Shown: in pieces, positions 27,633 to 35,338 of the stretch | Layout of the letters: each line of letters opens with the position of its first letter | How positions within the stretch are numbered: position 1 is the first letter of the stretch | Source of the DNA: Micromonospora thermarum | GTDB lineage: Bacteria > Actinomycetota > Actinomycetes > Mycobacteriales > Micromonosporaceae | NCBI RefSeq assembly: GCF_012034245.1 | Contig: NZ_JAATEO010000003.1 | Location: 244,405-308,404, forward strand | DNA: 64,000 nucleotides | Direction: 5' to 3' | The notes under the pieces: generated by a model | What the model was told of the DNA's origin: nothing | Databases searched by the model: none | Seen by the model: the letters and a program-made list of their open reading frames with translations, nothing else | Program-made: the position numbers and the translations under genes

Positions 27633-27653
27633 GGCGCGCGCCTGACGCGCGCC
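27633..27653 (+). promoter_or_regulatory. Leader hairpin before the DEAD-box helicase
   Basis: GGCGCGCG (27633-27640) and CGCGCGCC (27646-27653) form a perfect 8-bp stem with a 5-nt loop, about 85 nt before the helicase start. If transcribed, it would be a stable 5' leader structure such as a helicase might sense; this is inference. Confidence 0.4.
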
Positions 27654-27735
27654 CATGGGCGGTCTTGCGGGCGATCCGGCGGCGTGCAGCCGCGGCGGGC
27701 CATCGCGAAGATGCGCCCCGCTCGAAAGGCTTTTC

Positions 27736-29490
27736 TTGACCACCTCGTTCGACCCTGGCACGACCTCGTCCGCCTCCGACACCACGATCGACTTCGCGGC
27801 CCTCGGGCTGCCCCAGCCGCTGGTCCGGGCCCTGGCCCGGCAGGGCATCACCACCCCGTTCGAGATCCAGCGCGCCACCATGCCGGACGCGCTGGCCGGC
27901 CGTGACGTGCTCGGGCGCGGCCAGACGGGCTCCGGCAAGACCCTGGCCTTCGGCCTGCCCCTGTTGGCCCGCGTGGCCGACCGGGAGCGCGCCCGGCCGC
28001 TGCACCCGCGCGCCCTCGTCCTGGTGCCGACCCGCGAACTCGCCATGCAGGTCAACGACGCCCTGCTCCCGCTCGGCAAGGCCGTCGGCGTGTTCCTCAA
28101 GACCGCGGTCGGCGGCGTGCCGTACGACCGGCAGATCGACGCCCTGCGCCGCGGGGTGGAGGTCATCGTGGCCACCCCCGGCCGGCTCGGGGACCTCATC
28201 GACCGGGGCGTCTGCCGCCTCGAGGACGTCGAGGTCACCGTGCTGGACGAGGCGGACCAGATGGCCGACATGGGCTTCCTGCCCGAGGTGACCGAACTGC
28301 TGGCGAAGACCCCCGCCGACGCGCAGCGGCTGCTCTTCTCGGCCACCCTGGACGGTGACGTGGACGCGCTGGTCAAGCGTTTCATGACCGACCCGGTCAC
28401 CCACTCGACCGCCCCGCCGACGGCGGCCGTGTCCACGATGGACCACCATCTCCTGCTGATCCCGCCGCACGACAAGTTCCCCGTCGCCGCGTCCATCGCC
28501 GCCCGGGAGGGGCGCACCATGGTGTTCGCCCGCACCCAGCTCGGCGTCGACCGGCTGGTGCAGCAGCTGGCCGCGGTCGGCGTCCGGGCGGGCGGCCTGC
28601 ACGGCGGCAAGACCCAGCGGATGCGCACCCGCACCCTCGCCGAGTTCCGCGAGGGCCGGATGAACGTCCTGGTCGCCACCGACGTGGCGGCGCGGGGCAT
28701 CCACGTCGACGGCGTCTCGCTGGTGCTGCACGTCGACCCGCCGAAGGACCCGAAGGACTACCTGCACCGGGCGGGGCGTACCGCGCGGGCGGGCGAGTCC
28801 GGTGCGGTGGCGACCCTGGTCCTGCCGAAGCAGCGCCGCACCACTCTCGCGATGCTCGAGAAGGCCGGCGTCGAGCCGGCGCAGACCCGGGTCCGGGCCG
28901 GTGACCCGGCCCTGGCCGAGCTGACCGGCGCCCGCGAGCCGAGCGGTGTCCCGGTCCGGGACGAGCCCGAGCCGCGCCGGCGGGCCGACCGGCCCGACGG
29001 CCAGCGGCGCTTCGGCGACCGCTCGGACGGCCCGCGCCGCTTCGGCGACCGGCCCGACGGCCCGCGCCGCTTCGGCGACCGGCCCGACGGCCCCCGCCGC
29101 TTCGGCGACCGGCCCGACGGCCCCCGCCGCTTCGGCGACTGGCACGGTCGGGACGAGCGAGGCGAGCACCGACGCTTCGGCGAGCGCAGCGACCACGGGC
29201 GGTTCGGCGAGCGCAGCCACCGGCGGTTCGGCGAGCGCAGCGAGCCTCGGCGGTCCGATGAGCGCAGCGAGCCTCGGCGGTCCGATGAGCGCAGCGAGCC
29301 TCGGCGGTCCGATGAGCGCAGTGAGCCTCGGCGGTCCGATGAGCGAGGCGACGATCGGCGGTTCGGTGAGCGCGGCGAGCACCGGCGGTTCGGCGAGCAC
29401 CGCCACCCGGCCCGGCCGGCGGACGGCCGCTCGGAGCGAAAGTCGGGTGACCGGCGCTTCGGCGGGCGGCCCACGACCGGCACGTACTGA
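27736..29490 (+). CDS. DEAD-box RNA helicase with repetitive basic tail
   Basis: 584 aa ATP-dependent RNA helicase. Q motif (FEIQRATMPDALAGRD), motif I GQTGSGKT, PTRELA, TPGR, DEAD variant DEAD (LDEADQMADMG), SAT, and motif VI HRAGRTARAG are all present. The last 170 residues are a charged tail made of RRFGDRPDGP repeats and RRSDERSEP repeats. Such basic tails bind RNA. The TTG at 27736 is chosen because GAAAGG lies 6 nt upstream and homology begins directly after; the in-frame ATG at 27655 would add unrelated residues. Followed by repeat B1. Confidence 0.93.
   Translation: MTTSFDPGTTSSASDTTIDFAALGLPQPLVRALARQGITTPFEIQRATMPDALAGRDVLGRGQTGSGKTLAFGLPLLARVADRERARPLHPRALVLVPTRELAMQVNDALLPLGKAVGVFLKTAVGGVPYDRQIDALRRGVEVIVATPGRLGDLIDRGVCRLEDVEVTVLDEADQMADMGFLPEVTELLAKTPADAQRLLFSATLDGDVDALVKRFMTDPVTHSTAPPTAAVSTMDHHLLLIPPHDKFPVAASIAAREGRTMVFARTQLGVDRLVQQLAAVGVRAGGLHGGKTQRMRTRTLAEFREGRMNVLVATDVAARGIHVDGVSLVLHVDPPKDPKDYLHRAGRTARAGESGAVATLVLPKQRRTTLAMLEKAGVEPAQTRVRAGDPALAELTGAREPSGVPVRDEPEPRRRADRPDGQRRFGDRSDGPRRFGDRPDGPRRFGDRPDGPRRFGDRPDGPRRFGDWHGRDERGEHRRFGERSDHGRFGERSHRRFGERSEPRRSDERSEPRRSDERSEPRRSDERSEPRRSDERGDDRRFGERGEHRRFGEHRHPARPADGRSERKSGDRRFGGRPTTGTY
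29005..29139 (+). repeat. 30-bp in-frame tandem repeat in the helicase gene
   Basis: About 4.5 units of 30 bp starting at 29005, 29035, 29065, 29095 and 29125. Each codes RRFGDRPDGP (first unit RSDGP). Third-base differences are few, so expansion looks recent. Confidence 0.9.
29234..29341 (+). repeat. 27-bp in-frame tandem repeat in the helicase gene
   Basis: Four units of 27 bp (29234, 29261, 29288, 29315), each AGCGCAGCGAGCCTCGGCGG plus TCCGATG, with a single G/A-type change in the fourth. They code RSDERSEPR-type blocks. The GAGCGCAGCGAGC core resembles the insert between paaB and paaC. Confidence 0.9.
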
Positions 29491-29492
29491 GC

Positions 29493-29567
29493 GATCCACT
29501 CGAGTTCCTGCACATCGGGGTATCCGAGCGCCTGCGACAGCGCGATATCCCTGATGTCGAGTGGATC
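29493..29567. repeat. Palindromic repeat family B, copy B1
   Basis: Outer arms GATCCACTCGA (29493-29503) and TCGAGTGGATC (29557-29567) are perfect; inner arms GGGGTATC and GATATCCC pair as well. It starts two bases after the helicase stop. Related to copies at 38045 and 52117. Confidence 0.8.
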
Positions 29568-29630
29568 AAGTCGGGGCGGGCCGGCACTCCGGCCAACGGC
29601 GACTGCGCTGCCGGGCACGCCCCGGTCGCG

Positions 29631-29636
29631 TAGCGT
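29631..29636 (+). promoter_or_regulatory. Leaderless -10 box for the DUF1089 gene
   Basis: TAGCGT (TANNNT) ends 6 nt before the ATG at 29643, the spacing expected when transcription starts at the A of the start codon. No Shine-Dalgarno sequence is present. Confidence 0.5.
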
Positions 29637-29642
29637 CGGTTC

Positions 29643-30272
29643 ATGCCGACGATGCCGAAGTCGCTTTTCTGGACCCGGACCGACACCGCCGGCGCCGAGC
29701 ACGCTCTCGTCGACGACGGGCGGGGGCTGACGGCGCGGGGCACGCAGGTCGTCGTGGACCCGATCCCGTACACCTGCCGCTACCAGCTCACCACCGACCC
29801 GGACTGGGTCACCACCGGCCTGGTGGTGGAGGCCGAGGGGTCGGGCTGGCTGCGCAGCGTACGCCTGGAACGGGCGGTCGACCGGTGGCGGGTGACCACG
29901 GCCGAGCAGGGCGACCTGGACGGGGCGCTGGCCGCCGCCGGCCACCCGCCCGCCGGCCTGCCGGGCACCGACGACCCGGACCGCCTGGCCGACGCCCTCG
30001 ACGTCGACCTGGGCGGGTCGGCGCTCTTCAACACCCTGCCGGTACGCCGGCTCGGGCTGGCCGGTGCGCCCGCCGACATGCCGCACCGGATCGCGGTCGC
30101 GTGGGTGCTGGTGCCGAGCCTGGTGGTGGTCGCCGCCGAGCAGGTCTACACAGGACTGGGCCCCGGCCGGGTGCGCTACAACAGCGACACGTTCACGGCC
30201 GATCTCGACGTGGACGGCGACGGGTACGTGCTGCGCTACCCGGGGCTCGCGGAGCGGGCCGCGCCGCGTTGA
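29643..30272 (+). CDS. Putative glycolipid-binding protein (DUF1089 family)
   Basis: 209 aa beta-rich protein. The layout with SLFWTRTDTAGAEHALV, YTCRYQLTTDPDWVT and the terminal VRYNSDTFTADLDVDGDGYVLRYPGL fits the family annotated as putative glycolipid-binding (PF06475). No signal peptide. Its stop codon lies in the first unit of a 20-bp tandem repeat. The biochemical role is not established. Confidence 0.75.
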   Translation: MPTMPKSLFWTRTDTAGAEHALVDDGRGLTARGTQVVVDPIPYTCRYQLTTDPDWVTTGLVVEAEGSGWLRSVRLERAVDRWRVTTAEQGDLDGALAAAGHPPAGLPGTDDPDRLADALDVDLGGSALFNTLPVRRLGLAGAPADMPHRIAVAWVLVPSLVVVAAEQVYTGLGPGRVRYNSDTFTADLDVDGDGYVLRYPGLAERAAPR

Positions 30273-30340
30273 GCGAGGCCGCGCCGCGTTGAGCGAGGCC
30301 GCGCCGCGTTGAGCGAGGCCGCGCCGCGTTGAGCGAGGCC
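30261..30340. repeat. 20-bp tandem repeat over the DUF1089 gene stop
   Basis: Four exact copies of GCGCCGCGTTGAGCGAGGCC in a row, with partial units on both sides (30251-30260 and 30341-30380). The TGA in the first unit ends the gene at 30272. Because 20 is not a multiple of three, change in copy number would move stop codons relative to any readthrough frame. Confidence 0.95.
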
Positions 30341-30382
30341 GCGCCGCGCGGAGGCCCGGCGCCGCGTTGAGCGGGGCCGCGG

Positions 30383-31474
30383 TCAGGCGGGCCAGGCTCC
30401 GCTGGTGAGGAAGCGTTCGACGGTCGCCAGGTGCGGGGCCAGGTCGAGGCCCTGGGCGGCCACCCAGTCGTCGGCGTAGTAGGTGTCGGCGTAGCGGTCA
30501 CCGGCGTCGCAGATGAGGGTGACGACCGAACCAATGCGCCCCTCGGCCAGCATCTCGGCGATCAGCCCGAACGCGCCCCACAGGTTGGTCCCGGTGGAGC
30601 CGCCGACCTGCCGGCCGAGGACGGCCGAGCCGGCCCGCATGGCGGCCAGGGAGGCGGCGTCCGGCACCTGCACCATCCGGTCCACCACCGAGGGCAGGAA
30701 GGACGCCTCGACGGTGGGCCGGCCGATCCCCTCGATCCGGGAGCCGCGTCCGGTGCGGACCGACCAGTCGGCCGCCTGCCACGCCGGGTAGAACGCGGAG
30801 TTCTCCGGGTCCACCACGCAGAGCTTGGTGGGCAGCCGCCGGTAGCGGGCGTACCGGCCGATGGTGGCGCTGGTGCCGCCGGTGCCGGCGCCGACCACGA
30901 CCCACGCCGGTACGGGGTGCCGCTCCAGGGCGAGCTGCGAGAAGATCGACTCGGCGATGTTGTTGTTGCCCCGCCAGTCGGTGGCCCGCTCGGCGTACGT
31001 GAACTGGTCCATGAAGTGGCCGGCCGAGTCCTCGGCCAGCCAGCGCGCCTCGACGACCACCTTGGCCGGGTCGTCGACCAGGTGGCACCGTCCGCCCTGG
31101 AACTCGATCTTGGCGATCTTCTCCGGCGACGTGGAGGCCGGCATCACCGCGATGAACGGGAGCCCGAGCATCCGGGCGAAGTACGCCTCGGAGACCGCTG
31201 TCGACCCGGACGAGGCCTCCACGATCGTGGTGCCGGGCCCGATCCAGCCGTTGCAGAGCCCGTACAGGAACAGCGAGCGGGCCAGCCGGTGCTTCAGGGA
31301 GCCCGTCGGGTGCACCGACTCGTCCTTGAGGTAGAGGTCGATCCCCCACTCCCGGGGCAGCGGGAACGGCAGCAGGTGGGTGTCGGCCGACCGGTTCGCG
31401 TCCGCCTCCACCGTGGCGATCGACTCGGTCACCCACCGCCGGCTGGCCTCGTCGCACCGGTCGAGATGAGTCAC
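30383..31474 (-). CDS. PLP-dependent cysteine desulfhydrase / cysteine synthase-like (Cds1-type)
   Basis: 363 aa fold-type II PLP enzyme. The PLP lysine is in [10 protein letters not shown], with [15 protein letters not shown] for phosphate-side contacts, [14 protein letters not shown] for PLP phosphate and RYADTYY near the end. Overall it resembles mycobacterial Cds1 (Rv3684), which releases H2S, pyruvate and ammonia from cysteine, more than CysK. GTG start at 31474 with a weak RBS. It follows the SDR gene by 22 bp and may be co-transcribed. Confidence 0.85.
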   Translation of the reverse strand: MTHLDRCDEASRRWVTESIATVEADANRSADTHLLPFPLPREWGIDLYLKDESVHPTGSLKHRLARSLFLYGLCNGWIGPGTTIVEASSGSTAVSEAYFARMLGLPFIAVMPASTSPEKIAKIEFQGGRCHLVDDPAKVVVEARWLAEDSAGHFMDQFTYAERATDWRGNNNIAESIFSQLALERHPVPAWVVVGAGTGGTSATIGRYARYRRLPTKLCVVDPENSAFYPAWQAADWSVRTGRGSRIEGIGRPTVEASFLPSVVDRMVQVPDAASLAAMRAGSAVLGRQVGGSTGTNLWGAFGLIAEMLAEGRIGSVVTLICDAGDRYADTYYADDWVAAQGLDLAPHLATVERFLTSGAWPA

Positions 31475-31496
31475 GCGGGAAACCTAGCAAGCCTGG

Positions 31497-32363
31497 TCAG
31501 TGGTGTCCGCCGCCGGTCCGGCGGCGCTGCCGGCGCTGGCCGGCCCGGCCGACGGCCATCACCGCCGGCAGGAGGCGCAGCGCCGCGCCGGGCAGCGCGT
31601 CGAGGAGGCGGACCTGCACGCCCCGCCAGCGCGGGACGGCGACCACCGGGCGTGGCCGCCGGGCCAGCCGCGCGGCCCGGCGGGCGACGCGTTCCGGCGT
31701 GAGCAGGGTGCCGGTGAAGGAGGCGGCAGCGCCCGGATCGTCCAGCCGGTCGTGCAGCATCGGCGTCCAGATCCCGTCCGGGCACAGGCACGACACGTGT
31801 ACGCCCCGGTGCCCGGCCAGCCGCAGGTCGGCCTGCGTGCCGATGCTGAACGCGACGAGGGCGTGCTTGCTGGCCGCGTAGACGGTCTCACCCGGCGCGG
31901 CCACCAGTCCGGCGAGCGAGACGACGTTCAGCACGTGCCCGTACCCCTGGGTCCGCATGACCGCCAGCGCCGCCAGCGTGCCGTTCATCGCGCCGAGCGT
32001 GTTGACCTCCAGCACCCGCCGCCGGGTCGCCGCGTCGTGCTCCCACGAGGGCCCCGTGACGAGGATCCCGGCGTTGTTGACCCAGAGCCCGAGGCCGCCG
32101 CGCCCGGCCGCCTCGGCGGCGATGTCGGCGCAGGCCGCCTCGTCGCGGACGTCCAGCGTGCGGGACCAGCCGCCCAGCGGCGCGGCGGCGGTGGCCACCG
32201 CGTCGGCATCGATGTCGGTGAGGAGCACCCGCCATCCGTCGGCGTGCAGGGCGGCGGCGATGGCCCGCCCGAGCCCCCCGGCCGCGCCGGTCACGACGGC
32301 GGCGCCGGGGACGGCGGCGGTACCGGCGGCGCCGGGGCCCGCGCCGGTCGTCGGGGTGGTCAT
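31497..32363 (-). CDS. Short-chain dehydrogenase/reductase
   Basis: 288 aa Rossmann-fold oxidoreductase. NAD(P) motif TGAAGGLGRA (about residues 25-34), DIDAD after beta 2 (suggesting NAD preference), NNAG, and catalytic YAASK. The C-terminal 60 residues are rich in Arg and Leu (RRAARLARRPRP), giving a membrane-associating look seen in related SDRs. Substrate unknown. Confidence 0.85.
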   Translation of the reverse strand: MTTPTTGAGPGAAGTAAVPGAAVVTGAAGGLGRAIAAALHADGWRVLLTDIDADAVATAAAPLGGWSRTLDVRDEAACADIAAEAAGRGGLGLWVNNAGILVTGPSWEHDAATRRRVLEVNTLGAMNGTLAALAVMRTQGYGHVLNVVSLAGLVAAPGETVYAASKHALVAFSIGTQADLRLAGHRGVHVSCLCPDGIWTPMLHDRLDDPGAAASFTGTLLTPERVARRAARLARRPRPVVAVPRWRGVQVRLLDALPGAALRLLPAVMAVGRAGQRRQRRRTGGGHH

Positions 32364-32464
32364 CGGCGCACGCTACTACCGCCGGTCCGGCTGCCGCCAG
32401 AGCCGCGAGGCCGACGTTCTCCGCGCCGGTCCGGAGGTGGGCAGGTGGACTGCGGGCGGCCGGG

Positions 32465-32923
32465 TCAGGCGGGCGGCGGGGTGACGGGCTGGGGGCGGTT
32501 CTCCCACTTGGTCGACAGGGCGATGCTGGTACGGGTCGACGCGACACCACGGGTGCGGTTCAGCCGCACGATGAGCTGCTCCAGCTCGGCGATGGTCCCG
32601 ACCCGGGCCTTGAGCAGGAACGACTCGACACCCGCCATGAAGTAGCAGGACTCGATCTCGGGGATGGCCCGGAACGCCTCCAGCACGTCGTCCGTGTCCG
32701 CGGCCGAGTCCTCCACGATGCCGATGATGGCGGTCACGCCCAGGCCGATGCTCTCCGGCTCCACCTCGGCCCGGTACGCCCGGATCACGCCGCTGGACTC
32801 CAGCTTGCCGACCCGTTCGTGTACGGCCGGGGCGGAGAGGCCCACCTGTCGGGCAAGCTCGGCGTACGAGAGGCGGGCGTTGCCGCGCAGCAGCTCAACG
32901 AGGCTCAGGTCGATCGCGTCCAC
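32465..32923 (-). CDS. Lrp/AsnC-family transcription regulator
   Basis: 152 aa. N-terminal winged helix-turn-helix (LVELLRGNARLSYAELARQV, GLSAPAVHERVGKLE) and C-terminal RAM ligand-binding domain (GVTAIIGIVED, CYFMAGVESFLLKARVG). These proteins sense amino acids. It neighbours a cysteine-catabolising enzyme gene, so it may regulate that unit (inference). GTG at 32923 has TAGGGT nine bases upstream and no RBS, so the mRNA may be nearly leaderless. Confidence 0.9.
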   Translation of the reverse strand: MDAIDLSLVELLRGNARLSYAELARQVGLSAPAVHERVGKLESSGVIRAYRAEVEPESIGLGVTAIIGIVEDSAADTDDVLEAFRAIPEIESCYFMAGVESFLLKARVGTIAELEQLIVRLNRTRGVASTRTSIALSTKWENRPQPVTPPPA

Positions 32924-33046
32924 GGACTGTAGACCCTAGCCGTAGCGTCGTCACGCCGCGTGCGCGGTCCCGGATGAGCATACGGAGCGTAATTGTTCAC
33001 AAACCCGTCGTGAAGAAGGACGTTCGCGGGTAACATTTCCTAACTT

Positions 33047-33064
33047 CCCACTCAGTGGGTTTTT
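33047..33064 (+). terminator. Intrinsic-type hairpin with T tract upstream of bldC
   Basis: CCCAC (33047-33051), loop TCA, GTGGG (33055-33059), then TTTTT (33060-33064). It points rightward yet no gene precedes it on the plus strand; the DNA between it and the divergent Lrp gene is only about 120 bp. It could end a short upstream transcript or attenuate bldC expression. Confidence 0.5.
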
Positions 33065-33191
33065 CGCGTTTGGCGGACAAGCCAGGTCGCCGGTGCTGTA
33101 ATTGCCATACGTCCCTCATGACGGCTCTGGGCTCGCACCGGCCGGGGGCAGTGTGTTCAGCCGGGGGCTTCGTCGACGCGAGGAGGGGGCT

Positions 33192-33458
33192 GTGGACACT
33201 GGAGATCGCCTGCTGACACCGGGTGAGGTCGCCGCGCTGTTTCGGGTTGATCCCAAGACTGTGACGAGGTGGGCGGCGGCGGGCCGGATAGGCAGCATCC
33301 GGACTCCAGGCGGGCATCGCCGGTTTCGGGAATCCGAGGTGCGAGCCCTCCTCGAGGGGGAGGGCATGTTGGACGAGGCGGAGGACATGGGCAAGCCACG
33401 CAACGCCGGCCCCACCGCCTCGACCGGTACCGGCCCGGCCAACGCCGGGATGTACTGA
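33192..33458 (+). CDS. bldC: BldC-type MerR-like DNA-binding protein
   Basis: 88 aa. LLTPGEVAALFRVDPKTVTRWAAAGRI followed closely by SIRTPGGHRRFRESEVRALL is the single winged-helix domain of BldC, a small regulator that binds head-to-tail on direct repeats and delays sporulation genes in Streptomyces. GTG 33192 has GGAGGGGG upstream. The tail (GKPRNAGPTASTG) is about 20 residues longer than in Streptomyces BldC. Monocistronic, with a 270-bp regulatory region before it. Confidence 0.92.
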   Translation: MDTGDRLLTPGEVAALFRVDPKTVTRWAAAGRIGSIRTPGGHRRFRESEVRALLEGEGMLDEAEDMGKPRNAGPTASTGTGPANAGMY

Positions 33459-33526
33459 AGCGGTGTGACGTCGCGCGGACCGGACACTGGCAACCGGTCC
33501 GCGCGCCGGTCCGGGCCGCCGGGCGT

Positions 33527-34156
33527 TCAGTCGCGCGCGGCGCCCAACTCGCCCGACCAGCGGCGGAAGAGCGTGTGCGGTACGCCCAGGGCGTCCAGCA
33601 CCTTGCCCGCGACGAAGTCCACGAGCTGGGCGGCGGAGGCCGCCGCTCCCGCGCCGTAGAAGCCCGGGCTGGCCGGTAGCACCACCGCGCCGGCGTCGTG
33701 CAGGGCGATGAGGTGCTCCAGGTGGCTCCGCGTCACCGGCGTCTCCCGGGGCACCACGACCACCGGCCGGCGCTCCTTGAGGTTGACCTCGGCCGCCCGT
33801 TGCAGCAGGTCCTTGGAGAGGCCGATGGCGATGCCGGCGCAGGCGGCCGTGCTCGCCGGGACCACCGCCATGCCGCGTACCCGGTACGAGCCGCTGCTGG
33901 GCCCGGCCGCCAGGTCGCCCGCCGGCCAGTGGCGCACGTCGGCGCCGGCGAGGTCCTGCCCGAGCCAGGCGGCGAGGTCCTCGGCCCAGTGCCCGTCCCG
34001 GAACGAGCGGCCGGTCTCGTCCAGGATGGTCAACCGGGCGGCCCGGGACACGATGAGGTCCACCGGTTCGCCGGCGTCGAGCAGCGCCCGGACGACGGCC
34101 GCCGCGTACGGCGTACCGGATGCCCCGGACACCCCGACCACCCATGGTTCGCGCAT
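33527..34156 (-). CDS. ubiX: Flavin prenyltransferase UbiX-type
   Basis: 209 aa. Makes prenylated FMN, the cofactor of UbiD decarboxylases. FMN-binding GVSGASGTPYAAAV at the N-terminus, VVPASTAACAGIAIGLS, VVVPRETPVTRSHLEHL and a late GFYG fit the family. Its partner ubiD is at 36313-37773, and together they are thought to decarboxylate the naphthoate intermediate of futalosine-route menaquinone synthesis. A terpene synthase on the opposite strand sits between. GGAGG before ATG 34156 is unusually close. Confidence 0.92.
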   Translation of the reverse strand: MREPWVVGVSGASGTPYAAAVVRALLDAGEPVDLIVSRAARLTILDETGRSFRDGHWAEDLAAWLGQDLAGADVRHWPAGDLAAGPSSGSYRVRGMAVVPASTAACAGIAIGLSKDLLQRAAEVNLKERRPVVVVPRETPVTRSHLEHLIALHDAGAVVLPASPGFYGAGAAASAAQLVDFVAGKVLDALGVPHTLFRRWSGELGAARD

Positions 34157-34324
34157 GCCTCCAGCGTGCCTGGTCGTCGCGTCCCGGCGGCGGGCACCCC
34201 CGGTTCGGCGTGATTCCCGCCCGCTCCGGCATCCATGTCCGCCCGGGAAGGCGGGCATCCCGCCGACCTGACATGCTCTTCGCAGCGATGTGCATCGTTG
34301 GCAGCTCGCACGCGGGAGGAATCG

Positions 34325-35323
34325 GTGACGACCGGCGCGGTCCTCTGGTCGCTGCGGGCCGAGTGCCCGCTCGCGCCCCGGATCTCGCCGTACGCCGACG
34401 CGGTGCAGCGGTGGCTCGTCGACGAGCTGCTGCCCGACCTCGACCTGCCGCTAGACGCCGCGGCCCTGCGGCGGCTGGCCGCCGCCGGCGTCGCCCGGTA
34501 CGCCGGCCGGCTCTACCCGGGCGCCACCGAGGCCGACCTAGGGGTGCTCACCGCGCTCTTCACCTGGTTCTTCCTCGTCGACGACGCCTGCGACGGGCCG
34601 CAGCGGCTCGCCCCGGACGAGATCCGCACGCTACGCACCGGGACGGTGACCGTGCTGCACGGCGGGGCCCGCCTCCGGTCCCCCGGGCTGGACGGGGGGC
34701 TGCGGCGGCTGCTGGTCCGCGCGTGGCGGGAGCCCCGCCGCCGGATGCCGGCACGGTGGCGGGCCCGGGTCGCCGACGCCGTCGCCCACCACCTCGACGG
34801 CACCTGGCGTGAGGCGGTCGGCAAGGCCGCCGGCCACCGGCCGGGTGTGACCGAGTACGTCGAGCTGCGGCGCGCCACCTCGGCGGCTTACCTGTCGTAC
34901 CCGCTGGTGGAGTTCGTGACCGGGCGCCCGCTGCCGGACCCGGTCTACCACCACCCGGCGCTGCGCCGGGTCGCCGACACCGGCAACGACCTGCTGTCCT
35001 GGTACAACGACCTGGCCTCGCTGGAGCGGGAGCAGCCCACGGCCGTGGGACACAACCTGGTGCTGGCGGTCGCCCGCGAGCATCGTGTGCCGCTGGCCGA
35101 GGCGGTCGCGCTGGTCGCCGATCGCTGGCGGGAGTCGATGCGTCGCTTCGTGGAGCTGCGCGCCGCGGTGCCCTCGTTCGGCCCGGCGCTGGACGCGGCG
35201 GTCGGCGACCATCTCGACGTGATCGCCAACGCCGTCCGGGGCACCATCGACTGGACGCTCGAAAGCTCCCGCTACGCGGGTGAGGAGCGGCCCCTTCTCC
35301 ACACCTCCGGTAGCCCTTCCTGA
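34325..35323 (+). CDS. Class I terpene synthase family protein
   Basis: 332 aa all-helical terpene cyclase. The aspartate-rich metal site is DDACD (residues 86-90) and the NSE triad is NDLASLERE, preceded by GNDLLSWY; both are needed for Mg2+-pyrophosphate ionisation and look intact. The product cannot be predicted, and no methyltransferase or P450 is adjacent. GTG 34325 has GGAGG at good spacing. The last ten codons and the TGA lie in a degenerate family-C palindrome, so the C-terminus (RPLLHTSGSPS) is repeat-derived. Convergent with mqnP. Confidence 0.85.
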   Translation: MTTGAVLWSLRAECPLAPRISPYADAVQRWLVDELLPDLDLPLDAAALRRLAAAGVARYAGRLYPGATEADLGVLTALFTWFFLVDDACDGPQRLAPDEIRTLRTGTVTVLHGGARLRSPGLDGGLRRLLVRAWREPRRRMPARWRARVADAVAHHLDGTWREAVGKAAGHRPGVTEYVELRRATSAAYLSYPLVEFVTGRPLPDPVYHHPALRRVADTGNDLLSWYNDLASLEREQPTAVGHNLVLAVAREHRVPLAEAVALVADRWRESMRRFVELRAAVPSFGPALDAAVGDHLDVIANAVRGTIDWTLESSRYAGEERPLLHTSGSPS

Positions 35324-35326
35324 CAC
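35282..35326. repeat. Palindromic repeat family C, degenerate copy (C2)
   Basis: GAGGAGCGGCCCCTTCT and TAGCCCTTCCTGACACCC resemble the two arms of the family-C element at 55854 and the C1 remnant (TTGACACCCGA). It contains the stop codon of the terpene synthase gene. Confidence 0.55.
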
Positions 35327-35338
35327 CCGACCGGCAGG

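Noticed and set aside
30261..30340. CRISPR-like array
   Set aside because: Units are head-to-tail with no spacers, so it is a plain tandem repeat. I saw no other CRISPR candidate in the window.
34325..35323. A terpene biosynthetic gene cluster
   Set aside because: Neighbours are menaquinone genes and a repeat; no tailoring enzyme is adjacent, so only a single synthase gene is supported.
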